Assembly: GCA_944326945.1 (NCBI GenBank)
Contig: CALVFY010000030.1
Span: forward strand, 1-32,499
Direction: 5' to 3'
Length of the DNA stretch: 32,499 nt
Origin: an uncultured Rikenellaceae bacterium
GTDB lineage: Bacteria; Bacteroidota; Bacteroidia; Bacteroidales; Rikenellaceae
In this document: piece by piece, positions 30,991-32,499 of the stretch
How positions within the stretch are numbered: position 1 is the first letter of the stretch
How the letters are laid out: each line of letters starts with the position of its first letter
The notes under the pieces: generated by a model
Seen by the model: only the letters and a program-made list of their open reading frames with translations
Told to the model about the DNA's origin: nothing
Databases searched by the model: none
Position numbers and translations under genes: made by a program

Positions 30991-32022
30991 ATGGAACTGA
31001 AAAATCTTTTTCTTTTGGCATTGACGGGAATAACCGCCATCGGGTGTGCCCGTCAGTACTATACCAATCCGATTCTCGAGCGGGGGGCCGATCCTTGGGT
31101 GATCGAGCATGGAGGACGTTATTACTATTGCGGCGGGGGAAAAGGCGGTATCTGTGTCTCCGTCTCCGACCGGCCGCAGACGATCGAGGAGGGACAACTG
31201 GTCTGGCGACCCGAGAAGGGACGTTGGAACAGTACCTGCGTCTGGGCTCCCGAGCTGCATTGGTGGCAGGGGAAATGGTATATCTTCTATGCTGCCGGGT
31301 GGTCGGGACCTCCCTATATCCATCAGCGAACTGGGGTGCTCGAATCGGTCACGGACGACCCGATGGGAGCCTATGTCGATAAGGGAATGGTCTATACGGG
31401 CGATACGCTCGGCAAATGGGATTCCAACCGCTGGGCCATCGATATGACCCTGATGGAACATCGGGGCAAACTCTACGGCATATGGTCGGGATGGGAGCCG
31501 TCCGAGGCGACAGACAAGACTCCGCAGAACCTATACATCGCCGAGATGTCGAATCCGTGGACGACGGTTACGCCCCGCGTGCTGATCTCCGAGCCGGACA
31601 CTCCCTACGAACTGGCCGGCGGCGAACTTCCTATCAATGAAGGCCCCGAGGTGCTCAAACACGACGACGATACGTTCATCGTCTACTCCTGCGGCCAGTC
31701 GTGGCTGGATACCTACAAACTCTCTTGGCTGAGGCTGCGTTCGCCCGATGCCGATCCCCTGAAGCGGGAGAGTTGGATCAAGAGCGACAAGCCTGTGTTC
31801 GAGGATAACGAGTACACGCACGGGGTAGGGCATGCGAGTTTTACGACTTCGCCCGACGGCAGGAAGCATTACATCATCTATCACACGAAAAAGGAGAAAA
31901 CACCCGGCTGGAACCGGGAGGTGCGGATGCAACGTTTTCGTTTCCGGTCCGACGGAACACCTGATTTCGGGAAGCCCGTCGATCCCTCGAAGCGGCTCAA
32001 AGGCGTTTCCGGACGAAAGTAA
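30991..32022 (+). CDS. glycoside hydrolase family 43 lipoprotein
   Basis: 343 residues. The lipoprotein signal ends AIGC (Cys19). The five-bladed propeller of GH43 is recognisable with its three acidic residues: Asp34 in RGADPWV (general base), Asp151 in WAIDMTL (pKa/orientation) and Glu217 in INEGPEVL (general acid). GH43 enzymes release arabinofuranose, xylose or galactose from plant polysaccharides. With DUF2264 and GH105 next door, a pectin side chain such as rhamnogalacturonan I is the best substrate guess. It is the last intact gene of the GC-rich block. Confidence 0.92.
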   Translation: MELKNLFLLALTGITAIGCARQYYTNPILERGADPWVIEHGGRYYYCGGGKGGICVSVSDRPQTIEEGQLVWRPEKGRWNSTCVWAPELHWWQGKWYIFYAAGWSGPPYIHQRTGVLESVTDDPMGAYVDKGMVYTGDTLGKWDSNRWAIDMTLMEHRGKLYGIWSGWEPSEATDKTPQNLYIAEMSNPWTTVTPRVLISEPDTPYELAGGELPINEGPEVLKHDDDTFIVYSCGQSWLDTYKLSWLRLRSPDADPLKRESWIKSDKPVFEDNEYTHGVGHASFTTSPDGRKHYIIYHTKKEKTPGWNREVRMQRFRFRSDGTPDFGKPVDPSKRLKGVSGRK

Positions 32023-32262
32023 TACGGATTCGTACCGATCTCCTTTCGACTCCGGAGGGGAAACTATACGCTCTATTTCGACAGGATACGTTTCGCCGTG
32101 ATTTTGTTTCCGGCCACAACATTATGAAGGTAGATTTTCCTCGCTTCAACGGGCAGAGCGAAAAGTTCTTCCTCGACATCCTGTTCCGCAACGAGGTGAT
32201 GCAGATGTTTCCCTCCCAAAAGAGAGAAGGGAATTGTCTGATTCATATAGAAATTTGTTGAA
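32023..32262. other. spacer between GH43 and tatA with no supported gene
   Basis: No family is recognised. Two short open frames overlap here on opposite strands: one on the minus strand (32073-32279, ending RILSK) and one on the plus strand (through EKFFLDILFRNEVMQM). They cannot both be real. A weak hairpin TTCCCT / AGGGAA (32209-32214 / 32228-32233) could be part of a terminator. Confidence 0.4.
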
Positions 32263-32418
32263 TTAATCATTGTTCTCAAAACCTCTCACGCTCTCCTTGA
32301 AACTACGTACCCCTTTACCCAGACCTTTCATGAGTTCCGGAATTCTCCTGTCACCAAAGAACAGCAGGACAATCAATACGATGAAGACTATTTCCTGAGT
32401 CCCTATCCCAAACATCAT
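32263..32418 (-). CDS. tatA: Sec-independent translocase TatA/E, short form
   Basis: 51 residues. One membrane helix (EIVFIVLIVLLFF), the invariant hinge FG, and an amphipathic helix with the family signature FGDRRIPELMKGLGKGVRSFKE. The acidic/basic C-terminal tail is almost absent: it ends RGFENND, where TatA usually has 15-40 more residues. It forms the pore that carries folded proteins with twin-arginine signals across the inner membrane. The ATG overlaps the stop of the upstream gene (TAATG), implying coupled translation. tatC was not seen in the window. Confidence 0.85.
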   Translation of the reverse strand: MMFGIGTQEIVFIVLIVLLFFGDRRIPELMKGLGKGVRSFKESVRGFENND

Positions 32419-32499
32419 TACCTGCGTATTAAGTATTTGACAAACAGGTAACCGCCGAAGATTTGCAGCAGCATACCCGGCACACCTATGCGGAAATCC
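32418..32499 (-). CDS. C-terminus of a membrane protein upstream of tatA (cut by window edge)
   Basis: The minus-strand frame gives 26 residues, FRIGVPGMLLQIFGGYLFV then KYLIRR and stop, a last membrane segment with a basic end. The stop codon shares its last A with the tatA start. I do not recognise the family; TatC and a small unrelated membrane protein are both possible. Confidence 0.5.
   Translation of the reverse strand, partial: DFRIGVPGMLLQIFGGYLFVKYLIRR

Noticed and set aside
1..32499. CRISPR arrays, IS elements, integrase or phage genes
   Set aside because: No regular direct repeats, transposase motifs or attachment-site duplications were found; the two tRNA genes show no integrated element beside them.

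Overview
The window reads as chromosomal DNA of a Bacteroidales bacterium, most likely a gut commensal. Supporting signs are at least ten matches to the Bacteroidetes -7 promoter box TAnnTTTG, several with a TTG-type -33 element. The gene content agrees: a feoA-feoB fusion with its Cys-rich partner, a Bacteroides-type choloylglycine hydrolase, DUF4136 and DUF4251 proteins, a histone H1-like protein, a fused ferredoxin-nitroreductase, an AspT/YidE-type transporter and fragments of a polysaccharide-utilisation cluster. Both tRNA genes lack an encoded CCA. I cannot name the genus safely.

Layout. 1-0.7 kb: the 5' part of an AraC-type regulator running off the left edge, a bidirectional terminator and tRNA-Pro(TGG). 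0.8-4.5 kb: a beta-propeller lipoprotein and a HAD phosphatase (one operon), a YqeY protein divergent from the YbaK tRNA-editing enzyme, and a secreted bile-salt-hydrolase-type amidase. 4.5-7.6 kb: a minus-strand operon of a DUF2461 gene plus rfbA-rfbC-rfbD for dTDP-L-rhamnose; rfbB is absent here. 7.8-10 kb: a secreted hypothetical, a DUF4136 lipoprotein and a small outer-membrane barrel. 10.1-12.5 kb: tRNA-Glu(CTC), a YidE-type transporter and a low-molecular-weight tyrosine phosphatase. 12.5-16.3 kb (minus): TSCPD protein, a sirtuin without zinc cysteines, FeoAB and a FeoB-associated Cys-rich peptide. 16.4-19.9 kb (plus): a Wza-type export lipoprotein, a Wzc-type tyrosine kinase with an alternating Gly-Tyr tail, and a 57-residue histone H1-like gene. 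20-23.6 kb (minus): a thioredoxin-fold secreted protein, a BamA-family barrel and a phosphoethanolamine transferase. 23.8-26.5 kb: a cation diffusion facilitator, a ferredoxin-nitroreductase with an FMN reductase, and a remnant of msrB. 26.6-28.4 kb: DUF4251 protein and a complete AraC regulator. 28.5-32 kb: two gene fragments (alpha/beta hydrolase, GH105), then intact DUF2264 and GH43 genes in clearly GC-richer DNA. 32.2-32.5 kb: a short tatA and the tail of its upstream neighbour.

How genes work together: 16.4-19.7 kb forms a polysaccharide export/tyrosine kinase pair without glycosyltransferases nearby. The rfb operon could supply rhamnose for surface glycans. The PEtN transferase operon modifies the envelope. 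FeoAB and its helper import ferrous iron from a promoter that carries an interrupted palindrome. The right-hand part looks like an eroded pectin-type glycan-degradation cluster. I found no CRISPR array, insertion sequence, integrase or clearly new multi-gene system. The best leads are the feoAB operator candidate, the leaderless-looking TSCPD promoter, the Gly-Tyr kinase tail, the msrB remnant and the GC-rich decayed glycan-degradation segment.
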